Below are positions 1 through 8,826 of a stretch of 64,000 nt of DNA, one piece after another (position 1 is the first letter of the stretch; the number at the start of each line of letters is the position of its first letter). The stretch comes from Blepharisma japonicum (lineage: Eukaryota; Ciliophora; Heterotrichea; Heterotrichida; Blepharismidae), in contig CATKHK010000052.1 in assembly GCA_949751835.1 (NCBI GenBank), forward strand, positions 62,001 through 126,000, written 5' to 3'. The notes under the pieces are model-generated. The model ran no database searches and had not been told where the DNA came from. It saw nothing but the letters and a program-made list of their open reading frames with translations. Both the position numbers and the translations under genes were made by a program.

Positions 1-1
1 G

Positions 2-838
2 TCAGAAAAATGCATTTATACAAATAATAAAGTATCTGAATTAAAGCACTTGCTTGACAAACTTTTTTCGTTTGGAAATTCTATATCACAATCCTCACTT
101 AACCAACAGCCCAGCTTATTCATACGCCCAATTCAGCAGATAAATGAAGAGCCTACACCTATTAATCAGCAGAAGTTAGAAGAAAATAAGCAGCCTTTAA
201 ATGAAAAGTATTTAAAAGTTGTTTTTCCTGAATATCATAGATCTAAGCCTCAAAAATTCAAAATGGAAGATAGTAGTATCCTGATATCTATCGGCACAAA
301 CCACCCAGGACAATTACATCACATACCTGTGCCAAATGTGGAAAGCATGATTTCTATTTATTACGAAGCCAATAGCAGCATCTTTAAAGCATGAGAAACA
401 CCCACAGAAAACCCTGAAGGACTCTACCAAATTAAAAATGATATTTTATCAACAGGAGAAGTCTATGTATTCGGGCAAGCTGAAGTTTCTATCAAGCAAA
501 TCATTCACCCAGGACCTGAGCTGGAGGTCTGTGTAAAATATAATGATGACAATGATGAAATCAGATATTTTAGAATTTCAAACTATGCTGCAATTGGCAG
601 CGGACCAACGAATTCAATTGTAATACCAGGGGAAAACGACAGTGAGTGTTATGCTGAGTTTGAAAAAATGCAAGGTGACTGGAGGATCAAAGCTAGGAAT
701 CAAGGGGACTTTATATGGAAACAACTGCACGTCGAAAGCACTGTGGCATTACACACTCAGTCTCCAAAAATCCCAATTAATCTTGGGACTTTGATGAAGA
801 TTCGTCATATGTGTTTTAAAATTATGATCAGCGATTAA
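2..838 (+). CDS. FHA-like domain protein, 5' end outside window
   Basis: The frame is open to the left edge, so only the last 278 residues are visible. It reads through a TGA (392-394) as Trp and ends at TAA. The first ~70 visible residues are Gln/Asn/Ser-rich and look disordered. The last ~95 residues resemble a forkhead-associated fold: an Ile-Gly-Ser-Gly turn after a Tyr-Phe-Arg-Ile strand, a Ser/Glu-rich phosphopeptide-loop region, and a closing Leu-Gly...Ile...Phe-Lys-Ile strand. FHA domains bind phosphothreonine peptides; here that is inferred from pattern only. The domain upstream is not recognised. The next gene is convergent, 345 bp away. Coding is near certain; the FHA call is moderate. 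Confidence 0.7.
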
Positions 839-1183
839 CCCATGTATACATATAAATAAAATGATTCACCATTTATTATTAGAAGAAATTAAATTCGCTT
901 GATTCAGTAAACTGATGTCTTAATGCATAGTTTATAGACAGCAAATTATAAGGTCTTCCCCTGTCTACTTGAAAAGAAAGCGGAATTAATACTAAAAATA
1001 AGTAGCTCTTAGAGTTTTCAACTTTTGTCTCTATAAAGTTTTAGCTCAAAATTCTAGATTTTCATAGTCCATTTCATAGTTATCAAGCCAGAGGAGCTTA
1101 GAAGAGCCTTAAAGGCCCTGATTGCTTCAAATATCCTGATCCATTTTCCCATTAAATCTATTTATAATCTATTATTAATTTTT
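839..1183. other. Intergenic spacer, convergent 3' ends
   Basis: 345 bp between two convergent stop codons, AT-rich, with no frame, RNA gene or repeat that I can support. It must hold the 3' UTRs and polyadenylation sites of both neighbours. Confidence 0.6.
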
Positions 1184-2035
1184 CTATCTTACCTCTTGTC
1201 TGCAAACAGGGCAATTATTTTTCACTCTTAGCCAAGGCTGAATGCAGTCAGGGTGAAACATATGATTGCAACTAAGCACATTTATTTCTGTCCCTTCAGG
1301 CATATCATCCATGCAAACTGCACATTTCTGGATTTCAGCTCCTTTCTCAACTGTTTTCTTTTGTAAACTATTGATCGAAGCTTCTGAAGCTGGAGTTGTT
1401 TGGCTAGCATTTCTTTGAATAAGGAGATTAATGATATCATCAAAGCTGCCAAAATTTTGAGTGAAATATTCATTAGGATTTATATCCAAATCGCCAAACA
1501 GTCTTCCTAGGACTCTCTCCTGTCTTCTACTAAAGAAATCTCCATTGAAAAATGATTCAAACTGTGCAAATGGATCCATTGCAAAATCTCTGAAAAATGA
1601 GTTATTCCAAGATGGAAAACCTGCAAATTCAGGGAAAAATACACGCTCACTTGGTCTTTGGGATCGATATTGATATTGGTAATTGCGAGGCTGGCGAGGA
1701 GGTTGCTGATGCATCTGCCCAAACTGATAAAAAATAGAATTATCTGGAATATGGGACTCCCGCTCTGCGTTGCGGCGAGCTTGTGATGCTTCTTCTAAAA
1801 TTGTTCCATGACAATTAGGGCAAACAGGATTATGTGGATCAATTAGACTTGTAGATCTGCAAGAGTGGCAATAATAGCTTACAAATTGATAAGCTTGATG
1901 CTGATGAATTCTTGCTGTTGTTGTGTCTTCAAGAAAATCGTTACCACAGTGTGGACAAATTAGATTTGAAGTATCTACAAGAGAAACTCGTTGACAATTG
2001 TGACAGATATAGCTTTTGAAAGAATATCCTAGCAT
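1184..2035 (-). CDS. Zinc-ribbon / RING-H2 E3 ubiquitin ligase (RNF115/126-like)
   Basis: 283 residues, no TGA codon used. The C-terminal ~45 residues form a complete C3H2C3 RING: Cys-Ala-Val-Cys, then Cys-Asn-His-Met-Phe-His, Cys, and a final Cys-Pro-Val-Cys, the class that recruits ubiquitin-loaded E2 enzymes. The N-terminus carries two CxxC...CxxC zinc ribbons (about residues 11-35 and 55-78), where RNF115/126 have one ubiquitin-binding ribbon; the doubling is seen directly. The middle (~95-170) is rich in Phe, Gln and Arg and probably disordered. Substrates are unknown. It is divergent from the next gene across 448 bp. Stop is TAG at 1184-1186. The RING call is firm; the RNF115/126 affinity is by architecture. 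Confidence 0.9.
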   Translation of the reverse strand: MLGYSFKSYICHNCQRVSLVDTSNLICPHCGNDFLEDTTTARIHQHQAYQFVSYYCHSCRSTSLIDPHNPVCPNCHGTILEEASQARRNAERESHIPDNSIFYQFGQMHQQPPRQPRNYQYQYRSQRPSERVFFPEFAGFPSWNNSFFRDFAMDPFAQFESFFNGDFFSRRQERVLGRLFGDLDINPNEYFTQNFGSFDDIINLLIQRNASQTTPASEASINSLQKKTVEKGAEIQKCAVCMDDMPEGTEINVLSCNHMFHPDCIQPWLRVKNNCPVCRQEVR

Positions 2036-2483
2036 TTTATTTTTATATCCATTTTTAGTTCTAGAATTGCGAAAATTCTATGAATTCGAAAACACTCTTA
2101 ATTCATCAGTTAATAGTGAACAAACTCGACAGAATTTTGAATATGTATAACGCCCATTTAATTTAATCACAAATTAGCTCGTTTGATAAGATCTTAATTT
2201 AAAAAATAAAAACCGTTCCCTTAGATTTCATATGTTAGCGCGTTATTATTTATTCTTAATATAAATTAATATATACTTATAAATAAGAAAACATCTTAAT
2301 TCATGAATTTATGATATAACTTAAAATACATATAGCATATATCATGCTGAAAAATTTGCTTTAAACTAATTAATATGTAATTTCAATATATTTCTAAAAA
2401 TACTGCTGATTAAAAAATTAGTTGAAATAACTATTTAGGAGCATTATCAATAATTTATAAAAAGTAAATAATTTTTTTTTCTG
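2036..2483. promoter_or_regulatory. Divergent intergenic region
   Basis: 448 bp of very AT-rich DNA between divergent start codons, presumably containing both promoters. I see many TA-rich stretches but no motif I can name and no coding frame. Confidence 0.45.
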
Positions 2484-3566
2484 ATGGAAGATCTAAATTT
2501 TGAGCTATCATTATCCCATGAAATCAATATCATCACCCGAAATTATTCTCCAATGAGATCATGCAATCACAAGTGGCTTCTCTCTCACAATGAAAATATT
2601 GAAGTAAAACTGTTTCAAGTTGAGTATAAAGAAGCATCTGATGAGCAAATCATTATAATTTCAGATCCTAAAAAACATTCAGTTGATGTTTACAAACGAT
2701 CTCATATTTTAAGAAGGCTTCAAGTTAAAAGAAACGAGTATCTTTTCAAAGCAATTTACAGCTTTTGGAATTTAATTAACCCTTTCCGATTGCGTGCCAT
2801 ATCTAAACAAATATACATCAATACCAGCGAATTTATCTATAGAGATGCCATTGCTCCTGTTCAAAGTGAAAAGCTTTCTAAAAAATATGCCATGCATGAT
2901 GCTGAAATAGACTTTGCCTCAAACAATGGTTTGACCTTCACAGAATTTTATGACAGTTTTTTTAATTGCCTGGACAATTTAACCAAAAGCGCTTTGGCGT
3001 CTGAGTACTCTAGGATGACTAAAGCAATCCATGCTGATATCCTAAATGCGAGTTTTTTCAAAACTATCAGACTGAATAGTAAGCTTCATCTTACTGAACC
3101 GCCGAGGCAATGCTATTCGATTTGGATGGAGCCTTATTTAAAAGCAGTTGTTTCTTTTAAAGACAAGCGAGCTTCAACATCTGCCCAGAATCTATTTTCT
3201 AAAGACCTCACTTCACACCTTTCACCAACACTTCTGACAAGAACTGCTATGAAAAACACAAGGACTCATGGAGATCTTTTATTGAGAAAAATTGAAAATA
3301 TGACGAAAACTTATGATTCTGATTATTTCAAGATAAAAATCAGGTCACCAAGATCTAGGCCAGCACAAAGTGCAGCAGGAGAAGAAGAAAAAAGAATAAA
3401 AAGAGTTAAAAAAGAGCCTAAAAAATTTGATGTCTTAAATAAAACGAACCCACTGTCAACTGAAATTGTCAAGTCCAGCTGAAAGGGATCCACAATTATA
3501 GAAGGAGTAATCCAAGGTAGAAAAGTACTGCTTAAAGATATAGCGAGCAAAGAAATTGTTTTATAA
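2484..3566 (+). CDS. Unrecognised protein
   Basis: 360 residues once the TGA at 3480-3482 is read as Trp; ends at TAA. The start ATG follows a T-run just after in-frame stops. The first ~200 residues look globular and mixed alpha/beta, with a Phe/Tyr/Leu-rich segment around residues 145-185 that resembles a degenerate EF-hand-like or all-helical unit. The last third is Lys/Arg/Ser-rich, with a basic-acidic stretch near residue 290-310, as in cytoskeletal or nucleic-acid-associated proteins. No signal peptide or membrane segment. I recognise no family. It ends 5 bp before the convergent cyclin stop. It is a real gene by frame length and codon texture. Confidence 0.75.
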
Positions 3567-3571
3567 ATACA

Positions 3572-4471
3572 TTAACTTAATCTTAAATTCGACACATCAT
3601 GGTATTGAGGCCTTGCAAATTTCTCTCTTACTGCTGACAAAGGATGCTTAGAAGCAGCTTGAAAAAGTATTAGCAAATCTTTTGCACATTCTTTTATTTC
3701 CGCTTCAGAAAAACCTTCAGTGCTCCACACATAATCTCTATTAAAAATTTTGTGGCCTAAATAAGCTGCACTAGCAGCTTTCAATGATGCTTTATATTTC
3801 AGCATATGGTACTCAATCATTGCCAATTCTAACACATATTGGCCTACGCTTTGCCCTTGAGGATTCAGACTTGTGACTAGACTGAATCTCTCAAAAAACC
3901 TCCACGCTGAAGGATAAGTTATATTAAACTCCAGCGTAGTCAGCATCTCTCTTTCCATCTTCACAACTTGGTCTTTAGTATATGCTCTATCAGTGATATT
4001 TACAAAGTCTTTTACCTCAGGTGGATAAATTTCTTCATATTTTGCAGAAACAAAAAGCGCAGTTACCCCGACAAGTTGCAACTGCTGCCTTGTTACAGCG
4101 CGTTTTTCTAAGTATCTGTCGATTAAAAAAACAGTTAAAAAGAGTGTTTCAGTTAGAAGCTTAAAGTGTTTATGTACGCTGATTATTCAATCAATAAGTA
4201 CAGCTCTGTGCTTCAAGTTAATGTCAGGTTGCAATTTCATATATTCATGAGAAATTTGGCAAGAATTCTCTTGAATTTTGAGATTGTTAGAAATTTCGAT
4301 AGCATATTCAGAGACCAATTGAGGGTCTGGATTTTGAATTTCTGCAGGAATTTGAGAAACATTTAAGAAGGCTGAAAGGTTTAGAGACTTCAGGGCACTG
4401 CGAGAGGAGGGGATTTTGTATGACTTGGGGTCTGCGAATTGATTTTCTTTTGAGATGTCAGTTAGATTCAT
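3572..4471 (-). CDS. Mitotic cyclin (A/B type)
   Basis: 299 residues in one frame if one TGA is Trp. That residue (95) is the invariant Trp of the cyclin-box signature, here HRAVLIDW, so the gene is strong evidence for the code change. Further hallmarks follow: Leu-Gln-Leu-Val-Gly...Ala-Lys-Tyr-Glu-Glu-Ile-Tyr-Pro-Pro-Glu and Ile-Thr-Asp...Tyr-Thr...Met-Glu. Cyclins of this family bind and activate CDK1-class kinases. The N-terminus has a KEN box (Lys8-Glu9-Asn10) and a destruction box Arg24-x-x-Leu27-x-x-x-Asn31, so APC/C-dependent proteolysis is likely. The product is short for a cyclin B, with a compact 90-residue N-terminal region. Stop TAA; convergent with the preceding gene. Confidence 0.93.
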
Positions 4472-5177
4472 TTATATGATTGTTACGACCGGTACTAATA
4501 TGGATTTTTAAATATTTAACGAGAACGTTAAATTGATGTTGTAGAAACATAATAAAATTACTTATGAATTTTTAAAAATGATTTAAAATTAAAATTTTGG
4601 AATAGGATAAAAAGGTTTGCCTCCAATTTCGAAAGAAATTTTATTTGAAGATTTAAATAAAGAAATGTTCGATTTAAAAGGGTTTAGTAAAACATTGGGA
4701 AATTCAAGAGCTTTTTAAATTAATTCCAAAAAGGGTCTATTTTTGAATCAATATGATTCTATTATTTCCAACTAACTGTGTAATATATTTATTTCTAATA
4801 ATTTGAATTGAGTATTATTATGGTCTGATAATTAATAAATTTTGGTTCAGTGCGAACTAAAAGGAGCAATCGAAGTCTCATTTAGATGGAAGGTGAAGCT
4901 TTGCCCATATAGTTGAAAAAAATTAAAATAACTAAATCATTTTATAAAATGTCTCATTCTTAACACAAAATTCAGGACTCCGATCATAATCTATTGAAGA
5001 ATAAATAAATTTTCATTATAATTTAATAAAATTATAATAAAACCGCTTCAATCTAATCTCTTAAAATGAATAATAGTTAGCTATGATACAATTTGCAATA
5101 AGTATTCGTTTTAAATATTATACTGGAGCTGACTCCATACTTAGGTTAGGTTATTTAGTTTAAAAAATCCATATATA
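4472..5177. promoter_or_regulatory. Divergent intergenic region
   Basis: 706 bp between the cyclin start and the start of the membrane RING E3. AT-rich, no frame above noise. A slightly GC-richer patch at about 4845-4915 is neither coding nor tRNA-like on inspection. Confidence 0.4.
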
Positions 5178-6650
5178 ATGGTTGACTTTATTAGGCCTAG
5201 AGTGCTTTCATTACTAGCTCTCATCCTTGTGGTCTATATTATATTCAATGCCCTTCCATCTTACTCTCAAAAGCCTCACTCTCACATCCCAGCCCAGATT
5301 GATTCAATAAATTATAGTGGTTATTTTATGGCATATATCCCAAATCAAGAAAACTATATAGGAACATGGAGATCCTCTCAGAGTTCCCTCCTTGAAAACA
5401 GGTCAGGCCGAGCTTACCTGGCATCCAAACTTACCAAGTCCAAAATCAATAACTTTTTCATCAGAATCCTCTTTTTTGATGGGTTCTGGGAAAGTGATCC
5501 TGCCTATGCGTTATCACTCGAATATGGGCTAGAAAAACTGATCCAGCCTTCTTTGAAGTGAACTGGACTTATGAACCTGATTACAAAGGAACACGGGACA
5601 ATATCCAGGTGCAATGGTACTGCACTTATTAATTACGATTCCACCTTAATGAAAGGAACTATAACTGGTGGCGATTGCAATATTAATTTGAATTTAGAAA
5701 TGAAAGAGTTCTCTGCAGACATGGAAAAAGACCCAAAGATTTACTATTGTATTTTTATTTCAGGGATCTGCATGGTCCTGATACTGATTTTTGCTAAACA
5801 TTTGCATTTGTGCTTGCTAAATAGCAATTATGCTCAGAAAACTTCAATTATTTCGCTTGGTATGAATGCGTCGCTGGACTGCTTTTTGTCGTTCTGGCAT
5901 ATTGATAGAGGATTTAGGACTTGGTTAGGCTTTGATTATATGCTGATATCTTCTTTATGAAATTTTGGAGTATTTTTTATAGTGGAAGGCAAACTGGCAC
6001 TGGCTGTATGGACAGCCCAACACCCAGAATTAAATCACTACGGATATGACATGTCAAGAAGAATGTCCTCCAATTTCCATGCTAGGTTTTGCCTTATCGT
6101 AGTTGCAGTTGTGGTCGTGCTAATTGCTGCATCAGGGTTAGCCAAGCTTACAGTTCCACTTATGCATTGTATATTTGTCCCACAAATTATTTCAAATGCC
6201 CTAAACGGATATAAAGACTCTCTAAGTCCATGTGTATATACAACAATTTTATTGACAAGGCTTGCCTTTTCAGCATATATTTTTGCATATCCTCACAATT
6301 TCATGAACTATGAGCCGCAGCCAATTTTATTTGGTTTTATAGCTTTTATATGTGTGGCTCAATTTATCATTTTAACAATTCAAAGGGCGAAGCCTGATTT
6401 TATTATCCCTGATAGGTTTAGACCAAAGGTTCACGATTACTTTACAGAAGCGAAGAAGATCAAATACCACTTTCTAGGAAATGAATGCATAATATGCATG
6501 AACTGTTTAAATACTGAAGACAGCTGTGGAAAAACAAGGACAATGTATGCACCATGTGGGCATAGATTTCATGAAGAGTGCTTGATAAACTGGATGAATA
6601 TTAAAATGGAATGCCCAACTTGCAGAAATGCACTGCCAACAGTTCCTTAG
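5178..6650 (+). CDS. Multi-pass membrane RING-H2 E3 ligase, Tul1/DSC1-like
   Basis: 490 residues, reading TGA codons at 5559 and 5958 as Trp. A signal-anchor helix (residues ~11-30) is followed by a ~150-residue luminal domain, then about six or seven membrane segments between residues ~190 and 410, and a C-terminal RING-H2 (Cys-Ile-Ile-Cys ... Pro-Cys-Gly-His-Arg-Phe-His-Glu-Glu-Cys ... Cys-Pro-Thr-Cys-Arg). This order, luminal domain, helices, then RING at the very end, matches yeast Tul1, fission yeast Dsc1 and plant FLYING SAUCER proteins. Those act in Golgi/endosomal quality control and sorting; that role here is inferred. Ends at TAG, 242 bp before the PABP gene. Confidence 0.85.
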
Positions 6651-6892
6651 CTTTCTTAAATTAAAAATTAGAAATATTTTTCAATGTTAAATTAATATGG
6701 CTTTACCTTATGGATCCAATTACCTCAATTTTATAGAGCTGATCTTATAATAAATTCTATCTAATAATAATTTTGTTTACAAAATTTATTTAAAGCAATA
6801 TTTCAAAGAGATTATTTCTTCTCATAAATTTCATAAATTTCCCACTAAAATTGCAACACTCTTTTAGCAAAGATTTCGTGCCGAGCGGGTAA

Positions 6893-8713
6893 ATGGACAA
6901 TAATATTAACCTAAGGCCAAAACAAGGAGAAATGGAAAGCCAAGGTTTAAAGAATCAACCCATCACACAACCACCACAGCCTCCTCAGCTGTTTATAGGA
7001 GACCTAGATGCCCAAGTGTCCGAATCTCAGCTTTACCAGCATCTGATTCGCTTTGGAGCCATCAACTATATCCGCATCATTCGAAGCTTTAAGAACTTCA
7101 CCTCTCTCAATTACGCACTGGTCTCTTTCTCTTCTCCAGACTCTGCTCTGAGGGCTCAGAGCGAGCTTGACGGCGAGCTCATCAATGGCAAACATATTCG
7201 TGTTGTCAAATTCACCCAGGAGAGGTCTCAGGAAGCCAACATTTTTGTGAAAAACATCCCAGACTCAGTGACTGCAAAAGAATTTAAAGACTATTTTTCA
7301 GTCTTTGGGAATATAACTTCGTCAAAAGTGGTGTACGACGACCAGGGCAGACCTTTGAGATATGGGTTCATACAGTTCGACAAGAAAGAAAGCGCACTGG
7401 CTGCGATCCAAAGCAAAAATGGCTCAAGCTGGCTAGGACAAGTCATTTCAGTGTCCAAGTTCTTGCCAGTCAGTATGAGAGTTGACAACTCGCCAAACAA
7501 GAATCTCTATGTGAGAGGATTTCCACAAACTTATAATGAGAACGACCTAATGAGCAAGTTCTCACAGTTTGGCGAAGTCATTTCAGTAGCCAAAATGATT
7601 TCGAAGTCTGGGCTTCCTTTTGGGTTTATCTGCTTCAACAGGCAAGAAGATGCAGAAGCAGCCCTGGCTTTGAATAACTCTGACGAGGATGGATTTTACT
7701 GGTACGTTGTCCCACATATGAAAAAAAGCTATAGATTGGCTTTACTGAGAGAAAAGTATTCTAAACAAGTAGAATTATGGAAAAGAGTTAACCTTTATAT
7801 CCGAAACCTTCCTTTAGGCATTGATGAAGATAAATTGGAAAAACTTTGTGGACAATTCGGCGAAATCACCTCAGTCAAAATCTGCAAATCAGAAAATATC
7901 AAGTTTGAAGCTCCAAAATATGATGCCAGCGGGAATGTTGTGAACCAGCAATCAGTCAATTTTTCTTATGATGCTTCTGGAAACCGCGTTCCATCCCAAA
8001 TAACCAAAGAAATGACCTCAAGAGGAGTTGCTTTTGTTTGCTTTAAAACTGAACAAGCTTTAAATAACGCTATTCGCGGGCTGCAAGCTCAAACAATTGA
8101 AGGGAAAAAAGTGTTTGTTGCAAAGTGGAAGCCAAGAGAAGAGCTTAAAAAGATAATTTTGCAATCTAAGATAAAGAAGCAGATGAAATATATGTGGCCA
8201 TTTGGCCCACATGGAGGAATGCCAATGGGGAGAGGCAACTTCTATAGGCCACAAGGACCTCAAAATCTTATGCCAAGAGGCAGAGGAATGCCTCAGCCTC
8301 ATATGGGTCCTCAAATGGGTCGTCCTATGCCGCCACGAGGAATGATGCCACCACAGCATGTCCCACACCCTCCAGCCCTTCACCAAATCCAGCAAATCCA
8401 ACAAATTCAGCCAATGCCTCAGCAAGTAGCAATTCCAAGACCTCCGATCCCAGACCTTTCAAAAGTAGAGCCAGCTCAGCACAAGCAAATTTTGGGTGAG
8501 GCTTTGTATCATTTGGTAATTGCATTTTCAAACCAAAATATTGCTGGTAAAATCACTGGTATGCTTCTTGAGATGACGAACGATGAAATTTTATCGTTAC
8601 TCGGCAATACAGCAGAACTAAAGGTCAAGGTTGACGAAGCTATCGCAGTACTAAGAGCAGCTTGGGCAAGCAATCCTGAACAGCTGAAGATGCTTTTGCC
8701 ATTAGCTAAGTAG
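6893..8713 (+). CDS. PAB1: Poly(A)-binding protein, cytoplasmic type
   Basis: 606 residues. Four RRMs are visible, starting near residues 33, 116, 203 and 300, with RNP1/RNP2-like strands (LFIGDLD, NIFVKNIP, NLYVRGFP, NLYIRNLP). A Gly/Pro/Met/Gln-rich linker (~445-515) leads to a C-terminal PABC/MLLE domain with KITGMLLEM. The protein binds mRNA poly(A) tails and recruits translation factors through MLLE. RRM4 carries an insertion of about 40 residues containing a duplicated Tyr-Asp-Ala-Ser-Gly-Asn motif. All six Trp codons are TGG, unlike many neighbours, which fits translational selection in an abundant protein. Stop TAG. Confidence 0.97.
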   Translation: MDNNINLRPKQGEMESQGLKNQPITQPPQPPQLFIGDLDAQVSESQLYQHLIRFGAINYIRIIRSFKNFTSLNYALVSFSSPDSALRAQSELDGELINGKHIRVVKFTQERSQEANIFVKNIPDSVTAKEFKDYFSVFGNITSSKVVYDDQGRPLRYGFIQFDKKESALAAIQSKNGSSWLGQVISVSKFLPVSMRVDNSPNKNLYVRGFPQTYNENDLMSKFSQFGEVISVAKMISKSGLPFGFICFNRQEDAEAALALNNSDEDGFYWYVVPHMKKSYRLALLREKYSKQVELWKRVNLYIRNLPLGIDEDKLEKLCGQFGEITSVKICKSENIKFEAPKYDASGNVVNQQSVNFSYDASGNRVPSQITKEMTSRGVAFVCFKTEQALNNAIRGLQAQTIEGKKVFVAKWKPREELKKIILQSKIKKQMKYMWPFGPHGGMPMGRGNFYRPQGPQNLMPRGRGMPQPHMGPQMGRPMPPRGMMPPQHVPHPPALHQIQQIQQIQPMPQQVAIPRPPIPDLSKVEPAQHKQILGEALYHLVIAFSNQNIAGKITGMLLEMTNDEILSLLGNTAELKVKVDEAIAVLRAAWASNPEQLKMLLPLAK

Positions 8714-8826
8714 ATTTAAACGATTACTTAAAATTAATGTCTTTATGGCTAGAGCTTTTCAGCTCTATTAAGTTTTCCCAAACTTGTTTAAATGCTTTAA
8801 GAAAAGATGAACAGTTATTTATATTA

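Noticed and set aside
392-394. Apparent premature stops (TGA) in most genes, suggesting pseudogenes
   Set aside because: They fall at Trp positions in conserved families and frames continue; the code is altered.
8060-8425. 121-codon antisense frame in the PABP gene
   Set aside because: Shadow of the Pro/Gly/Met-rich coding strand; no independent signal.
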